64,000 nt of DNA from positions 1,488,001-1,552,000 of the forward strand of contig NZ_JAUFPR010000002.1 of the NCBI RefSeq assembly GCF_030409325.1. The letters are read 5' to 3'. Position numbers and translations under genes: made by a program. The notes beneath the pieces were generated by a model. It worked only from the letters and a program-made list of their open reading frames with translations. It had not been told where the DNA came from and did not search any database. This stretch comes from Mucilaginibacter aquaedulcis. GTDB lineage: Bacteria; Bacteroidota; Bacteroidia; Sphingobacteriales; Sphingobacteriaceae. Below, one piece after another: positions 8,573 to 18,879 of the stretch (its first letter is position 1; the number at the start of each line of letters is the position of its first letter).

Positions 8573-8756
8573 GTTAATACCTTGATTATATCGCTGGGTC
8601 AGCGGTCCGCCAAAGGCGAACGGTCCGGTTCTTAAAGGGGGGCCGTTTATCAGTATTATAATTTGATATTTTTATCAATACCAGGGCATTGTACCTTTAT
8701 CGATTTCGCATAACGATCTTGTATTAAATTATTGTTACTTTCGTAATAATTTAGCT

Positions 8757-9322
8757 TTGAGCCGATACGATAACATGACAGATATTGAACTCGCGGACCT
8801 GCTCAGGACCAGTGGCGAAGCTGCATTTCGTTTAATTTATGAGCGCCATTGGGACAAACTGTACGTGATCGCAAGGAAACGGCTAAATGATGATACCGAG
8901 GCTGAAGAGGTAGTGCAGGATATTTTTTGCAATCTCTGGCGCAAGCGGGAACGATTAGTATTGGTCAAAGGTTTTGACAATTACTTCTCAATCGCTGTAA
9001 AATTTGAAGTAATCAACCGGCTGGCCAAAAGGGCGGTCGCGGACAGTTATCAGAAAGAAGCGGCCAAAGCATTATCCGAGATCGATGATAGTACGATTGA
9101 ACTACTGGACTATTTGGAACTTCAGCGCCAATTCGATCTGACCGTTAGCCAACTCCCGGAAAAGTGCCGCATCGTCTTTAAATTACGGCATGACCAGGGA
9201 TATTCCCATTTACAGATCGCTGAAGAGTTGATATTTCTCTAAAAACGGTAGAGGCTCACTTATCAAAAGCAAAAAAGATATTAAAAGCCACCTTCGGTAA
9301 CTTTTTAGGCCTTTTATTATAG
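8757..9322 (+). pseudogene. ECF sigma-70 factor (FecI-like) with 1-nt frameshift near the 3' end
   Basis: The frame from TTG 8757 (or ATG 8775, which gives MTDIELADLLR) encodes sigma region 2 (AFRLIYERHWDKLYVIAR, then EEVVQDIF) and the start of region 4 (QLPEKCRIVFKLRHDQGYSH). At 9230/9231 the frame breaks just after IAEEL and stops at 9240-9242. Adding one A restores NISLKTVEAHLSKAKKILKA and a natural end with TAG 9320-9322. The recognition helix of region 4.2 is therefore out of frame as written. It heads a FecR-SusC-SusD locus, where such factors switch on transcription when FecR signals. Either the gene is dead, slippage restores it, or the sequence has an error. Confidence 0.75.
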
Positions 9323-9520
9323 ACATTTCTAACTTTTTTAAATTCTACCTTAAAAAAGGATACCACCCAGCCGTAATTTATGGCTCATTTCACTATTTGT
9401 CTTCAACCGAACATACCTTTCTTAACTAAATCAACTTCATTTTAACAAAATCAAAAAAAAATCCAATTAGACTAAGGGTTTTTCGACCCTGCTTTGGCTA
9501 TTCTATAAAAAGCACCTAAA

Positions 9521-10654
9521 ATGTCCGAGCATATTAACCAGGAACGTTACGAAGAACTTGCCAGGAAATGGCGTGAGGGTTATATCACTGCCGAAGAAAA
9601 AGGGGAGTTTGACCAATGGTACAATAGTTTTGACGATACAGAATTAAAAACCACGGGGACAGGTTCCCCCCTGGATTTAAGCGACCGGATGTACCGGAAT
9701 ATCGTTGAACGCGAAAATATCCCGCAAGGAATACCTATACGCATCTTTACCTGGGCAAGGGTGGCCGCGGCAGCTATCATCTTACTGACTATTGGCGTTG
9801 GTGGATGGCTGGCACTGAATCGTAAAGAAAACGTGGAAAGGTCCGTTGCCCGCATCGTTCCCGGCAGCAATAAGGCTATACTCACGCTGGCTAATGGGAA
9901 ACAGATCAGCCTGACGGATGCGAGCCAAGGGCTTGTTGCCCGGGAAGCGCACATGGCTATCACCAAAAGCGATAACGGACGGTTGGTGTATGAGCAAAAC
10001 GGCACAGACAACCAAAGCCCAAAATTCAATACGATCACCACGCCTAAAGGCGGCCAGTACTGGGTAGGCCTGGCCGATGGAACCAGGGTACTACTGAATG
10101 CAGCCTCCTCGTTAAGATACCCGGTAAACTTTGCTGGAGCGCTGAGAAAGGTTGAACTGACCGGGGAAGCTTATTTTGAAGTAGCCAAAGACAAGGCCCA
10201 TCCTTTTATCGTACAAACGGCTACCCAGACGGTACGGGTATTGGGGACTCATTTTAACATCAACAGTTATGCTGATGAACCGGCAGTAAAAACAACCCTG
10301 ATCGAAGGGAGTGTGCGGATAAATGATATCTTAAACAACAAGGGCGGTATTCTAAAACCGGGCGAACAGGCGGTACTGACCAAAAAATCCCTGAATATTT
10401 CCACTGTGGACACGGAAGAAGCCCTGGCCTGGAAGAACGGCTATTTTATGTTCGACGAAACGATCACATCAGCCATGCGCAAGATCAGCCGCTGGTACGA
10501 TGTTGAAGTAGTTTATGAAGGTCCTGTCCCGACCGACAGGTTTGGTGGAACCGTTAATCGCTTTGCCAGTGTCTCCCAGGTACTTAATAAGCTCGCGTTA
10601 ACTCAGAAAGTACACTTCAGGATAAAAGAAAGGAGGGTCATTGTAAGCAGATAA
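9521..10654 (+). CDS. FecR-family anti-sigma factor
   Basis: The 377-residue protein has an N-terminal cytoplasmic anti-sigma part (about 1-78), one membrane helix (about 81-98, VAAAAIILLTIGVGGWLAL), the periplasmic FecR beta domain (about 170-270, with TPKGGQYWVGLADGTRV and GTHFNINSY), and a C-terminal DUF4974 domain (about 300-377). FecR proteins hold the ECF sigma factor at the membrane and release it when the cognate TonB-dependent transducer binds substrate. The gene follows the frameshifted sigma gene by about 200 bases and precedes the SusC transducer, the standard order. The partner in this locus is the SusC at 10776, whose STN domain would contact it. Confidence 0.93.
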   Translation: MSEHINQERYEELARKWREGYITAEEKGEFDQWYNSFDDTELKTTGTGSPLDLSDRMYRNIVERENIPQGIPIRIFTWARVAAAAIILLTIGVGGWLALNRKENVERSVARIVPGSNKAILTLANGKQISLTDASQGLVAREAHMAITKSDNGRLVYEQNGTDNQSPKFNTITTPKGGQYWVGLADGTRVLLNAASSLRYPVNFAGALRKVELTGEAYFEVAKDKAHPFIVQTATQTVRVLGTHFNINSYADEPAVKTTLIEGSVRINDILNNKGGILKPGEQAVLTKKSLNISTVDTEEALAWKNGYFMFDETITSAMRKISRWYDVEVVYEGPVPTDRFGGTVNRFASVSQVLNKLALTQKVHFRIKERRVIVSR

Positions 10655-10687
10655 TTACAACTCCCCTTATGGATCCCGTACAAAAAA

Positions 10688-10714
10688 GCCAGAAGTGCTA
10701 CCAACACTACTGGC
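10688..10714. promoter_or_regulatory. Stem-loop between fecR and susC
   Basis: Arms GCCAGAAGTG (10688-10697) and CACTACTGGC (10705-10714) pair with one A-A mismatch around a 7-nt loop. No T-run follows, so it is not a standard terminator. It lies in the 121-nt gap before susC and could lower read-through or protect the mRNA end. Confidence 0.3.
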
Positions 10715-10775
10715 CAATGCCTGGGATCATATTAATCCAACTTGCGGTTATATCAATCCTAAACCAGACTAACAA

Positions 10776-13700
10776 ATGTATAAAAATTATACTAAGAAAC
10801 TTTGCGCGCCACTACGGCACATCCCTAATGCCTTACTGATCATGAAGATCACTATTTTCATCCTAACAGCAGCCATAATGCAGGTCAGCGCTGCAGCCTT
10901 TGCTCAAAAGATCACGCTGAATCAAAAAAAAGCACCTCTAAAGAATATTATCACCTCATTGCGCAAGCAAAGCGGCTATGATTTTCTATACACGCAGGAA
11001 TTACTTCAAAGCGCCAAACCGGTAGATATCAATGTAAAGGGAGCTGAACTAAAAGAAGTACTGGAACAAGTATTCAAAGACCAACCTTTAACGTATACGA
11101 TCGAAGACCGCACCGTAGTGATCAGTGAAAAAATACAGTCCGAACGTGTTAAGCAAAGGCATAGCACTGCGCCAGATCAGAATAACGAACTCAACGGGGC
11201 GGTGATCAATATACATAACGAACCGCTTTTCGGCGCAACGATCATCAAAAAACATGAAAAAACCGGTACCACTACTGATGTGCGCGGCATTTTTTCATTG
11301 AAGGATGTCGACGTTGGCGATACGGTGATCGTCAGTTTTATCGGTTACAAAACACAGGTCATTCCGATAACAAAACCTTTATTTCTGAACATACGCCTGG
11401 AGGAGGCCACCAGTGCGCTTGACGAGGTGGTAGTACAGGCTTATGGACAAACCACCCAGCGCCTGACGACCAGCAGTATCGGCCGGGTAACAGCTGCCGA
11501 TATCGAAAAACAAACGATCATGAACCCCCTGCTGGCGATAGAGGGCCGCATTCCCGGTGTAGTGGTCACACCAGGTGGTTATGAGGAAGGCTCGATCAAA
11601 ATAGAGATCCGTGGGAGAGGTTCCATAGATCCTAACTTCACATCTGACCCTTTGTATATTATTGACGGTGTACCGATGACCATACCAGACACTAAAGGCA
11701 CCACGAACAGTATTGTGACCAGCAGCAACAATATTTCCAGGGGGACCGACCAGACCGGACTGTCGTTATCTCAGGGACAGAGCCCATTGTACAGTATCAA
11801 TCCTGCAGATATCCAATCAATCGAAGTGCTTAAAGATGCCGATGCTACGGCGATATATGGTAGCCGCGGGGCGAACGGCGTGATTCTGATCACCACTAAA
11901 AAAGGCAGAGCAGGCGCTACGCAATTCGACCTGAACGGTTCACAGGGGATCAATATGGTAACGACCAAATGGAACCTGCTGAATACGCAGCAATACCTGT
12001 CCATGCGCAATGAAGCCTACAGGAACGACGGCATCACCCCGATCGCCCAAACCGCCCCGGATCTGCTCTTATGGGACAGAAACAGCTATACAGACTGGCA
12101 AAAATACTCCTTCGGCCAGGTTGCGAAAAAGACGACCATTCAGGCCGCTGTCTCCGGCGGCAACGACCAGACCGTCTTTCGGATCGCGACCGGCTATAAT
12201 AGATCAACGGATATTAATACTCTTAGTGGCGCCGATCAACGCGCTACGGTCGCATTCAACCTGACAAGCCACAGCCCCAGTAAACGATTTGTTGTTTCTT
12301 TATCGGCAAATTATGGTTATACCGATGTTAATCAATCTTCAAGTGGAAGATATCTTACGCTCCCGCCAAATGCTCCGGGACCATATAACAGCCAGGGAGT
12401 GTTAAATTTCTCCGCATACAGTTCCGGAAGTTTCCAATTCCCCTTCGCGGGACTATTGAAACCTTATAACAGTAAGCAGAACAGCCTGACAGCGGATCTT
12501 TCATTGACCTATAATATCGCTAAAGGATTGATATTCCGAACAAGTCTCGGATATAATTCCATCCAAAATACGCAATATTCCGCGCAGCCGATCGCTTCGG
12601 AAGACCCGTATCAAACAAGTTCACCTATCGCAAATGCTAATTTCGGGAATACGAAGATCAACAACGTGATCATTGAACCGCAGTTAGATTACACCTATAA
12701 TATCGGTCAGGGCACACTTAAATTTTTGGCTGGCGCTACCTACCAAAATAATTCGACCAATGGACAACTGATCACAGCCAATGGTTATACCAGTGATATT
12801 TTTATCAGATCACTTGCGCTTGCGCCAGCGGGACTATTAGCGGCAACAGATAATTCAGCGCAGTATAAATACACCGGCGTTTTTGCCAGAATCAATTATA
12901 ACTGGAAGGATAGATACATCTTAAATATCAATGGCCGTCGGGATGGCAGCAGCCGGTTCGGCCCGGGAAACCAATTTGGTAATTTCGGATCTGTGGGCGC
13001 GGCCTGGATCGCCAGCGGGGAAAAATGGCTGAGGAACGCCCTGCCCGAAGCCATCAGTTTTATCAAGTTAAGAGGGAGTTACGGCATTACCGGCAGCGAT
13101 AATGTCGGCGACTATAAATTCCTTTCACAATATGGCAACCTGTCACCTATTCTTACGCCCTATAACGGCATTACCCCACTTACACCACAGCTTGAACCCA
13201 ATGTCGATTTCCACTGGCAGGTTAATAAAAAGTTTGAAAGCGCTCTGGATATCAGCCTGATCAATGACCGTATCAATATTGAAGCCGCTTTTTACCGGAA
13301 CCGCTGCGACAACCAGTTGGTGGACTATCCGATCCCTTCGCTTACGGGGTTTACATCGGTTATTGCGAACTCGCCCGCAAGTGTACAAAACTCAGGCTGG
13401 GAATTCAGCGCTAACGCTACGCTTATCAAAAACAAGGCTTTTAGCTGGGTAGCCTCATTCGACATTGGTTTCAACCGTAATAAACTATTGGCCTATCCAC
13501 ATCTGGATGAATCGCCTTATGCCAGTAAATACCAGGTCGGGCAGTCCCTTGACATCGTTTATGCTTACAACTTTACCGGCATCGACCCTCTAACAGGTCA
13601 GAACACCTATACTGATCATAACGGTGATGGAAAGATCACCACAGTACTTACTGTCCTTCCTGGTACTCAGAATGATGACCGATATGTGATCATCAATATC

Positions 13701-14183
13701 GCGCCCAAATACAGCGGAGGTTTTTCGCATCAATTTACCTATAAGAATTTTAGCTTAAGCACCTATTTCTCATTTAAAAAGCAAATGGGTCAAACTGCAT
13801 TTACCGGTAATGCCGGCTCCCTGTTTGGCGGCGCCGCAAATATATCGACCTATCAATACGATCACCGCTGGCAATATCCGGGGCAGAACGATGCTTTATT
13901 TGCCAGATTGACCAACACGGCGGTCGCTTCAGATAATATTTACGGGACATCGACCGGTGTCTGGAAAGACGCAAGTTATATCCGACTTCAAAGCGTCTCC
14001 TTATCCTACGCGCTGCCCTCCAAAATGCTGGATCAGATCGGCATCAGGAGATTAGCGGTAAATCTCAATGCCCAAAATCTTTTTGTGCTTACCGGCTACC
14101 AGGGTCTGGATCCGGAAACCCAGAATTACAGTTCGCAACCGCCGGTAAAATCAGTGGTTTGCGGCTTGACTGCATCCTTTTAA
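10776..14183 (+). CDS. SusC/RagA-type TonB-dependent outer-membrane transporter with STN signalling domain
   Basis: The 1135-residue protein has a long basic leader and signal peptide (cleavage near AAAFAQ), an STN domain (about 48-115) for signalling to FecR, a carboxypeptidase-like beta domain (about 138-205), a plug (about 215-365, with DEVVVQAYGQ, PLYIIDGVP and ATAIYGSRGANGVILITTKK) and a C-terminal barrel. Such proteins import glycans or peptides as a lidded barrel with SusD. The STN domain marks it as a transducer. Here the gene is followed 17 bases later by susD and then by a secreted metalloprotease, which points to a peptide or protein substrate (inference). Confidence 0.95.
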   Translation: MYKNYTKKLCAPLRHIPNALLIMKITIFILTAAIMQVSAAAFAQKITLNQKKAPLKNIITSLRKQSGYDFLYTQELLQSAKPVDINVKGAELKEVLEQVFKDQPLTYTIEDRTVVISEKIQSERVKQRHSTAPDQNNELNGAVINIHNEPLFGATIIKKHEKTGTTTDVRGIFSLKDVDVGDTVIVSFIGYKTQVIPITKPLFLNIRLEEATSALDEVVVQAYGQTTQRLTTSSIGRVTAADIEKQTIMNPLLAIEGRIPGVVVTPGGYEEGSIKIEIRGRGSIDPNFTSDPLYIIDGVPMTIPDTKGTTNSIVTSSNNISRGTDQTGLSLSQGQSPLYSINPADIQSIEVLKDADATAIYGSRGANGVILITTKKGRAGATQFDLNGSQGINMVTTKWNLLNTQQYLSMRNEAYRNDGITPIAQTAPDLLLWDRNSYTDWQKYSFGQVAKKTTIQAAVSGGNDQTVFRIATGYNRSTDINTLSGADQRATVAFNLTSHSPSKRFVVSLSANYGYTDVNQSSSGRYLTLPPNAPGPYNSQGVLNFSAYSSGSFQFPFAGLLKPYNSKQNSLTADLSLTYNIAKGLIFRTSLGYNSIQNTQYSAQPIASEDPYQTSSPIANANFGNTKINNVIIEPQLDYTYNIGQGTLKFLAGATYQNNSTNGQLITANGYTSDIFIRSLALAPAGLLAATDNSAQYKYTGVFARINYNWKDRYILNINGRRDGSSRFGPGNQFGNFGSVGAAWIASGEKWLRNALPEAISFIKLRGSYGITGSDNVGDYKFLSQYGNLSPILTPYNGITPLTPQLEPNVDFHWQVNKKFESALDISLINDRINIEAAFYRNRCDNQLVDYPIPSLTGFTSVIANSPASVQNSGWEFSANATLIKNKAFSWVASFDIGFNRNKLLAYPHLDESPYASKYQVGQSLDIVYAYNFTGIDPLTGQNTYTDHNGDGKITTVLTVLPGTQNDDRYVIINIAPKYSGGFSHQFTYKNFSLSTYFSFKKQMGQTAFTGNAGSLFGGAANISTYQYDHRWQYPGQNDALFARLTNTAVASDNIYGTSTGVWKDASYIRLQSVSLSYALPSKMLDQIGIRRLAVNLNAQNLFVLTGYQGLDPETQNYSSQPPVKSVVCGLTASF

Positions 14184-14200
14184 TTTAAAATCAACACAAA

Positions 14201-15724
14201 ATGAAAACATACATCATAAAAAACAGCGAAAAGGCCGGTTTTCTTTTTTGCTTATGTTGTCTCCTGGTTAACATCACCGGCTGTAAAAAGATCGTGGAGA
14301 TCGATCAGCCTACGAATACGGTGACGTCGATCCAGCTTTTTACGACAGATGCACAGGCGAACTCATCCCTTGCGGGCGTATATTCCCAAATGATGACCAA
14401 CAGCGGGGCATTTACCTTCAGTAACGGCGGCACCGATCTGTACGCAGGACTATCGGCCGATGAATTGTCCAGTGTAGATAAGCTATCAAAACCTTACAAT
14501 TATCAATTCGAGACCAATACCATTCAATTCGATAACCCGAATCCTTATATTATATTTTGGAAACCGGCTTATCATACGTTGAATTCCGTAAACAACATTT
14601 TGGAGGGTGTGGCCGGTTCAACCTCACCACAATTGACCGATAGTGCGCGGCGGGAACTTAACGGAGAATGCAAATTCGTTCGGGCTTTTCATTATTTCTA
14701 CCTGACCAATTTTTTCGGTGATGTACCGTTGGCCCTGTCGGCAGATTTCAATCAAACCGCCCAACTACCCCGTGCTGCGCAAGCGAACGTTTACACGCAG
14801 ATCGTCGCAGACCTTCAGGATGCACAATCATTATTACCAGGCGATTACTCGGCCGTTGTCAACAAAGAACGTATCCGTCCTAATAAATGGGCTGCAACTG
14901 CCTTATTATCGCGCGTGTATCTATATCAGCAAAGGTGGAAAGATGCCGAATCCCAGGCATCATTGGTCATTGCGAACACGCAATATAGTTTGACCGCGCC
15001 TGCCGGTACATTTTTGAAGAACAGTTCAGAGGCTATATGGCAATTACAACCGAACACTTCCATTCCTCCATACAGTCAATATGCCCCCATTTACCTGACC
15101 GCTAAGGCTATCTGGGCCAATCTGACACCGGCAGTGCAGGCAGCAACATTAACGCTGCCCTCCATATTTTCGACGATCTATCTTCCAACTTATTATTTGT
15201 CCCCGCAATTATCCGGTGCCTTTGAGCCCAATGATCTCCGGAAAAAAACATGGACCAGCGCGGTGACCACGCCAGCAAGTCTGGCACCCTTCAACGGATC
15301 AGTGGTCAATCAATTTATAAAATATGGACCGAACAGCACGGTTATTAATAACGTTCCTGCTTGTTATTATATGGTGCTACGATTGGCCGAACAATACCTG
15401 ATCAGGGCTGAAGCACGTGCGCAGCAGAATGACCTTGCCGGAGCTGCATCAGACCTCAATGTGATCCGCAACAGGGCAGGTCTGCCCAATACGATGGCGG
15501 CCAGTCAGGCCGACCTGCTTGCTGCCGTCGCCCAGGAACGTCGGGTGGAATTATTTGCGGAATGGGGACACCGGTTCCTTGACCTGAAGCGCACTGGAAA
15601 AGCAGCAGGTGTTTTAGGTGCAATAACCAGTAAGCAACCCTTTAATTCCAACCAATTGACCTACCCTATACCGATCTTAGACTTACAAAACAACCCTAAC
15701 CTGGCACAGAACCCAGGATATTAA
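14201..15724 (+). CDS. SusD/RagB-family outer-membrane lipoprotein
   Basis: The 507-residue protein begins with a lipoprotein signal (LLVNITGCKK, Cys near residue 28), followed by the helical TPR-like SusD fold. Typical family segments are visible: the ARRELNGECKFVRAFHYFYL helix, FFGDVPL, and the C-terminal LIRAEARAQQNDLAGAASDL, NVIRNRAG and RRVELFAEWGHRFLDLKRTG blocks. SusD proteins form the lid of the SusC barrel and bind the substrate outside the cell. Length and order are normal for the family. It is co-transcribed with the upstream susC (17-nt gap). Confidence 0.95.
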   Translation: MKTYIIKNSEKAGFLFCLCCLLVNITGCKKIVEIDQPTNTVTSIQLFTTDAQANSSLAGVYSQMMTNSGAFTFSNGGTDLYAGLSADELSSVDKLSKPYNYQFETNTIQFDNPNPYIIFWKPAYHTLNSVNNILEGVAGSTSPQLTDSARRELNGECKFVRAFHYFYLTNFFGDVPLALSADFNQTAQLPRAAQANVYTQIVADLQDAQSLLPGDYSAVVNKERIRPNKWAATALLSRVYLYQQRWKDAESQASLVIANTQYSLTAPAGTFLKNSSEAIWQLQPNTSIPPYSQYAPIYLTAKAIWANLTPAVQAATLTLPSIFSTIYLPTYYLSPQLSGAFEPNDLRKKTWTSAVTTPASLAPFNGSVVNQFIKYGPNSTVINNVPACYYMVLRLAEQYLIRAEARAQQNDLAGAASDLNVIRNRAGLPNTMAASQADLLAAVAQERRVELFAEWGHRFLDLKRTGKAAGVLGAITSKQPFNSNQLTYPIPILDLQNNPNLAQNPGY

Positions 15725-15803
15725 GTAAAATAATTACAATACTGCCATGGACGGGACTTCTCGCCACCGGCAGCCATTGTTCACCAGAACAAATTAAATA
15801 TTT

Positions 15804-16352
15804 ATGAACAAAAAAAAACTGATCACATTCGGAGGGGCTATTCTTGTGCCCTTATTCCTCCTTTATGGTTGCGGCCCCGGCAATACGTTGCCTAAGCGCA
15901 AGAAAATGCCCGCATACACTAGTCTTGAAAGTTTTGAAGATGCCAGTCCGTTCGGCGGCCGAGGCGGCCGGGAGCCGTCTGCCTTCAGCCCCGTAGAGGA
16001 AGACCTGCAATTTAATGGCCGGACACGCAGCTTTATCTCCGTTTCCCTTCCTGACGCTTCTAAGGATTCGGCGATGATCAGCCTGATGAATACGGTAAAA
16101 CCCCTGGCCTTACCTATGCTGTCGTCCTGGGCCCAGCAACGCGAGGGCATACACATCGACCTGAGCGACCATCAGAGCACCACCCATAGAACCGATTATG
16201 AACTGGAATACCAGCGTGGGTCAATCATACCGATTGCGGTAACCTGGGACGGACATTCCGCTTACCGGTTAAATGAACTAAAAAATATTATCCAGGATGT
16301 TCCGTCGGTCAAACTGAACTGCATTTCCTGTGAAAGCTTAACAGAAAAATAA
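15804..16352 (+). CDS. Lipoprotein of unknown function in the SusCD/metalloprotease locus
   Basis: The 182-residue product has a clear lipoprotein signal (LFLLYGC, Cys about residue 23) and no recognised domain. A Gly/Arg-rich stretch (about 51-57, FGGRGGRE) is followed by a probable mixed alpha/beta region with a conserved-looking end containing CISC. It lies between susD and the zinc metalloprotease with short gaps (79 and 24 nt), so it is probably a surface or periplasmic partner of one of them. The paired cysteines near the C-terminus might bind metal or form a disulfide (speculative). Confidence 0.65.
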   Translation: MNKKKLITFGGAILVPLFLLYGCGPGNTLPKRKKMPAYTSLESFEDASPFGGRGGREPSAFSPVEEDLQFNGRTRSFISVSLPDASKDSAMISLMNTVKPLALPMLSSWAQQREGIHIDLSDHQSTTHRTDYELEYQRGSIIPIAVTWDGHSAYRLNELKNIIQDVPSVKLNCISCESLTEK

Positions 16353-16376
16353 ATACGCATTACTTATAAAAAACGA

Positions 16377-18857
16377 ATGAAAATCACAAAACATCTGATC
16401 GGCCTTGCCTTGCTGATCATCTTCAGTTGCCAGGCGCAAAAAATATTCGCACAGATGAAAATACCACAGATCGTCCTTAAGCCTGCCGAGGCGGCCAAAA
16501 GGGACTCCCTGGTTAATGCAATGCTCAGGACAAAGATTAAGCCTTACGACAAGGTCGTTACCAAAGATTTCACTACGCAAAAAGGGTTATTCAACATACA
16601 CCGGAACAAAGAAAAGGACCTGATCTATTTTGAGGTGCCGGACTCGCTTTTTAAACGGGATATCATGGTTGTCAACCGCCTTACCAAAGCTGCAGGGAAT
16701 ACTAACATGTATCCAGGCGAGGAACTGGATGAAAAGACCATTCAATTTGAATTGGGCCCGGACTCTGCCCTAAAGGTACGATATGACCTGATCATCAGCC
16801 AGGCCGACAGTACGGACCAGATCTATAAGGCCGTGGTTAAATCGAGTCTTAATCCCATTGCTGCGTCGTTCCCGATCCTGGCTTATGGAAAAAATCACAA
16901 AAGTTTTGTGATCGATGTTTCCAAGTTCCTGCGCGATAAAAGTTTTGTGAACAGCATCTCGGCGGAAAGCAAAATCGCAAACTTCATCAACCTGCCCTCC
17001 ATGAAGGATTATTATATCGAATACATCCATAATTACCCTTTGAACCTGGAGATCAGCATCACTAAAAACTTCGATTCGAAACACAATACCGTACCGGCAG
17101 AACCCATAACCCTGCAAACAACGTGTTCATTCGTTTTACTACCCAAAGTGCCTTTACAAAGACGTTTCTTTGATCCGCGTGTTGGTTATTTCGCCGATTA
17201 TTATGACGCCTTTTCCGACAGACAACAAAGAGTGGAATCTCAGAAATTTATCCTTCACTGGCGACTGGAGCCGAAAGATGCAGACCTGGCCAAATACCGG
17301 GCCGGGGAACTCGTTGAGCCGAAAAAACCGATCGTTATTTATATAGATCCGGCAACACCGAAACAATGGCGACCATACCTGATCCAGGGGATCAATGACT
17401 GGCAAAAAGCTTTCGAACAAGCGGGTTTCAAGAATGCCATACAAGGCAAAGAATGGCCGGAAAATGACACGACCATGCACCTGGACGATTCGCGATATTC
17501 CATGATCAACTATTTCCCTTCTAATGTTGCCAATGCCTACGGACCAAATATACATGACCCCCGCAGCGGTGAGATCATCCAAACCCATATCGGCTGGTAT
17601 AATAATGTAATGTCCCTGATTCATGACTGGTATATGATTCAGGCCGGCGCGACCGACCCAAAGGCTCACAAGGCGATCTTCGATGATGAACTGATGGGAC
17701 AGTTGATCCGCATGGTTTCCAGTCATGAGGTCGGGCATACACTGGGCTTAAGACACAATTTCGGGAGCAGCAGCCAGACACCTGTCGACAGCATGAGGAG
17801 CGCCGGCTACCTGACCAAATACGGGCACACGGCAAGTATCATGGATTACGCCAGGTTCAATTATGTGGCCCAGCCGGAAGACCATATTTCCCCTGCCGGC
17901 CTCATGCCCCATATCGGCGCTTATGATAAATGGGCGATAGAATGGGGTTATAAACTAACCTTCGCCGAAAACGCAGAAGCTGATAAAAAGATCGTTGGCA
18001 AATGGGTCGATGTGCGTGTATCAAAAGACCATAAACTTTGGTGGGGAGATGGAGAGACCAAGGGATCAGACCCGCGCTCACAACGAGAGGATCTGGGCGA
18101 CGATGCGGCTAAGGCCAGCATATACGGCATTAAGAACTTACAACGTATACTTCCAAACCTTCCGGCATGGAATTACACAGAGGGTGGTACTTACGAAAAC
18201 CTTAAAGCCGCCTATGATGAACTCCTGAGCCAATATTACAGATATATGGGCCATGTATTAAAATATATCGGTAACGTTGAGTATACGATCAAAAGTGAGG
18301 ATCAGGCCGGACCCAGTATCACCCCGGTGCCCAAGGCAAAACAACAGGCTGCCCTGGCATTTTTTGATAAAGAACTCTTTACTACCCCCTACTGGCTGAT
18401 CAATAAAGGCGTCCTTGAAAAGGTAAATTCACAAAGATCGCCAGATATCATTGAAGACACCCAGGTGAAAGTATTGAACAGCCTGATGGACATACAGCTT
18501 ATCAATGAGATACTGGGAGAAAGTAAACTTTATGGTAAGCAGGTCTTTTCAGGACCGGAATACCTTCAGTTTATTTACAGGTCTATATGGCGGGAACTGG
18601 ACGGCAAAGGACCTGTCCTGATCAGTTCCTACCGCCGGAATCTACAAAAATCATATTTTCAAAACCTGTTGGTCATCCTGTCCGCTAAAGATGAACCAAG
18701 TACCGAAACGGATGCATCATCCCTGATCAGGGCGAATTTCGATGGACTTAAGGCTAAGATCAACAGCGCGATCCCGAGGACACATGATCAGTTAACCTTG
18801 TACCATTTAAAAGACCTACAAAACAGAATAAAAGATGTCACGGTCAACAGAAAATAA
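16377..18857 (+). CDS. Secreted zinc-dependent metalloprotease (DUF5117/DUF5118 family)
   Basis: The 826-residue protein has a signal peptide (about 1-27) and the metzincin motif in SSHEVGHTLGLRHNF (HExxHxxGxxH, about residue 450), followed by SIMDYARFNY, which supplies the Met-turn. N-terminal segments (FEVPDSLFKRDIMVVNRLTK, then a beta-rich region with RRFFDPRVGYF) match the DUF5118/DUF5117 layout seen in Bacteroidota zinc metalloproteases. The C-terminal half corresponds to the associated DUF4953-type region. It probably cuts proteins at the cell surface or in the periplasm to feed the upstream SusCD importer. The frame is intact and the active-site residues are all present. Confidence 0.9.
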   Translation: MKITKHLIGLALLIIFSCQAQKIFAQMKIPQIVLKPAEAAKRDSLVNAMLRTKIKPYDKVVTKDFTTQKGLFNIHRNKEKDLIYFEVPDSLFKRDIMVVNRLTKAAGNTNMYPGEELDEKTIQFELGPDSALKVRYDLIISQADSTDQIYKAVVKSSLNPIAASFPILAYGKNHKSFVIDVSKFLRDKSFVNSISAESKIANFINLPSMKDYYIEYIHNYPLNLEISITKNFDSKHNTVPAEPITLQTTCSFVLLPKVPLQRRFFDPRVGYFADYYDAFSDRQQRVESQKFILHWRLEPKDADLAKYRAGELVEPKKPIVIYIDPATPKQWRPYLIQGINDWQKAFEQAGFKNAIQGKEWPENDTTMHLDDSRYSMINYFPSNVANAYGPNIHDPRSGEIIQTHIGWYNNVMSLIHDWYMIQAGATDPKAHKAIFDDELMGQLIRMVSSHEVGHTLGLRHNFGSSSQTPVDSMRSAGYLTKYGHTASIMDYARFNYVAQPEDHISPAGLMPHIGAYDKWAIEWGYKLTFAENAEADKKIVGKWVDVRVSKDHKLWWGDGETKGSDPRSQREDLGDDAAKASIYGIKNLQRILPNLPAWNYTEGGTYENLKAAYDELLSQYYRYMGHVLKYIGNVEYTIKSEDQAGPSITPVPKAKQQAALAFFDKELFTTPYWLINKGVLEKVNSQRSPDIIEDTQVKVLNSLMDIQLINEILGESKLYGKQVFSGPEYLQFIYRSIWRELDGKGPVLISSYRRNLQKSYFQNLLVILSAKDEPSTETDASSLIRANFDGLKAKINSAIPRTHDQLTLYHLKDLQNRIKDVTVNRK

Positions 18858-18879
18858 TTTAACCCATAGCCATAAGCAA

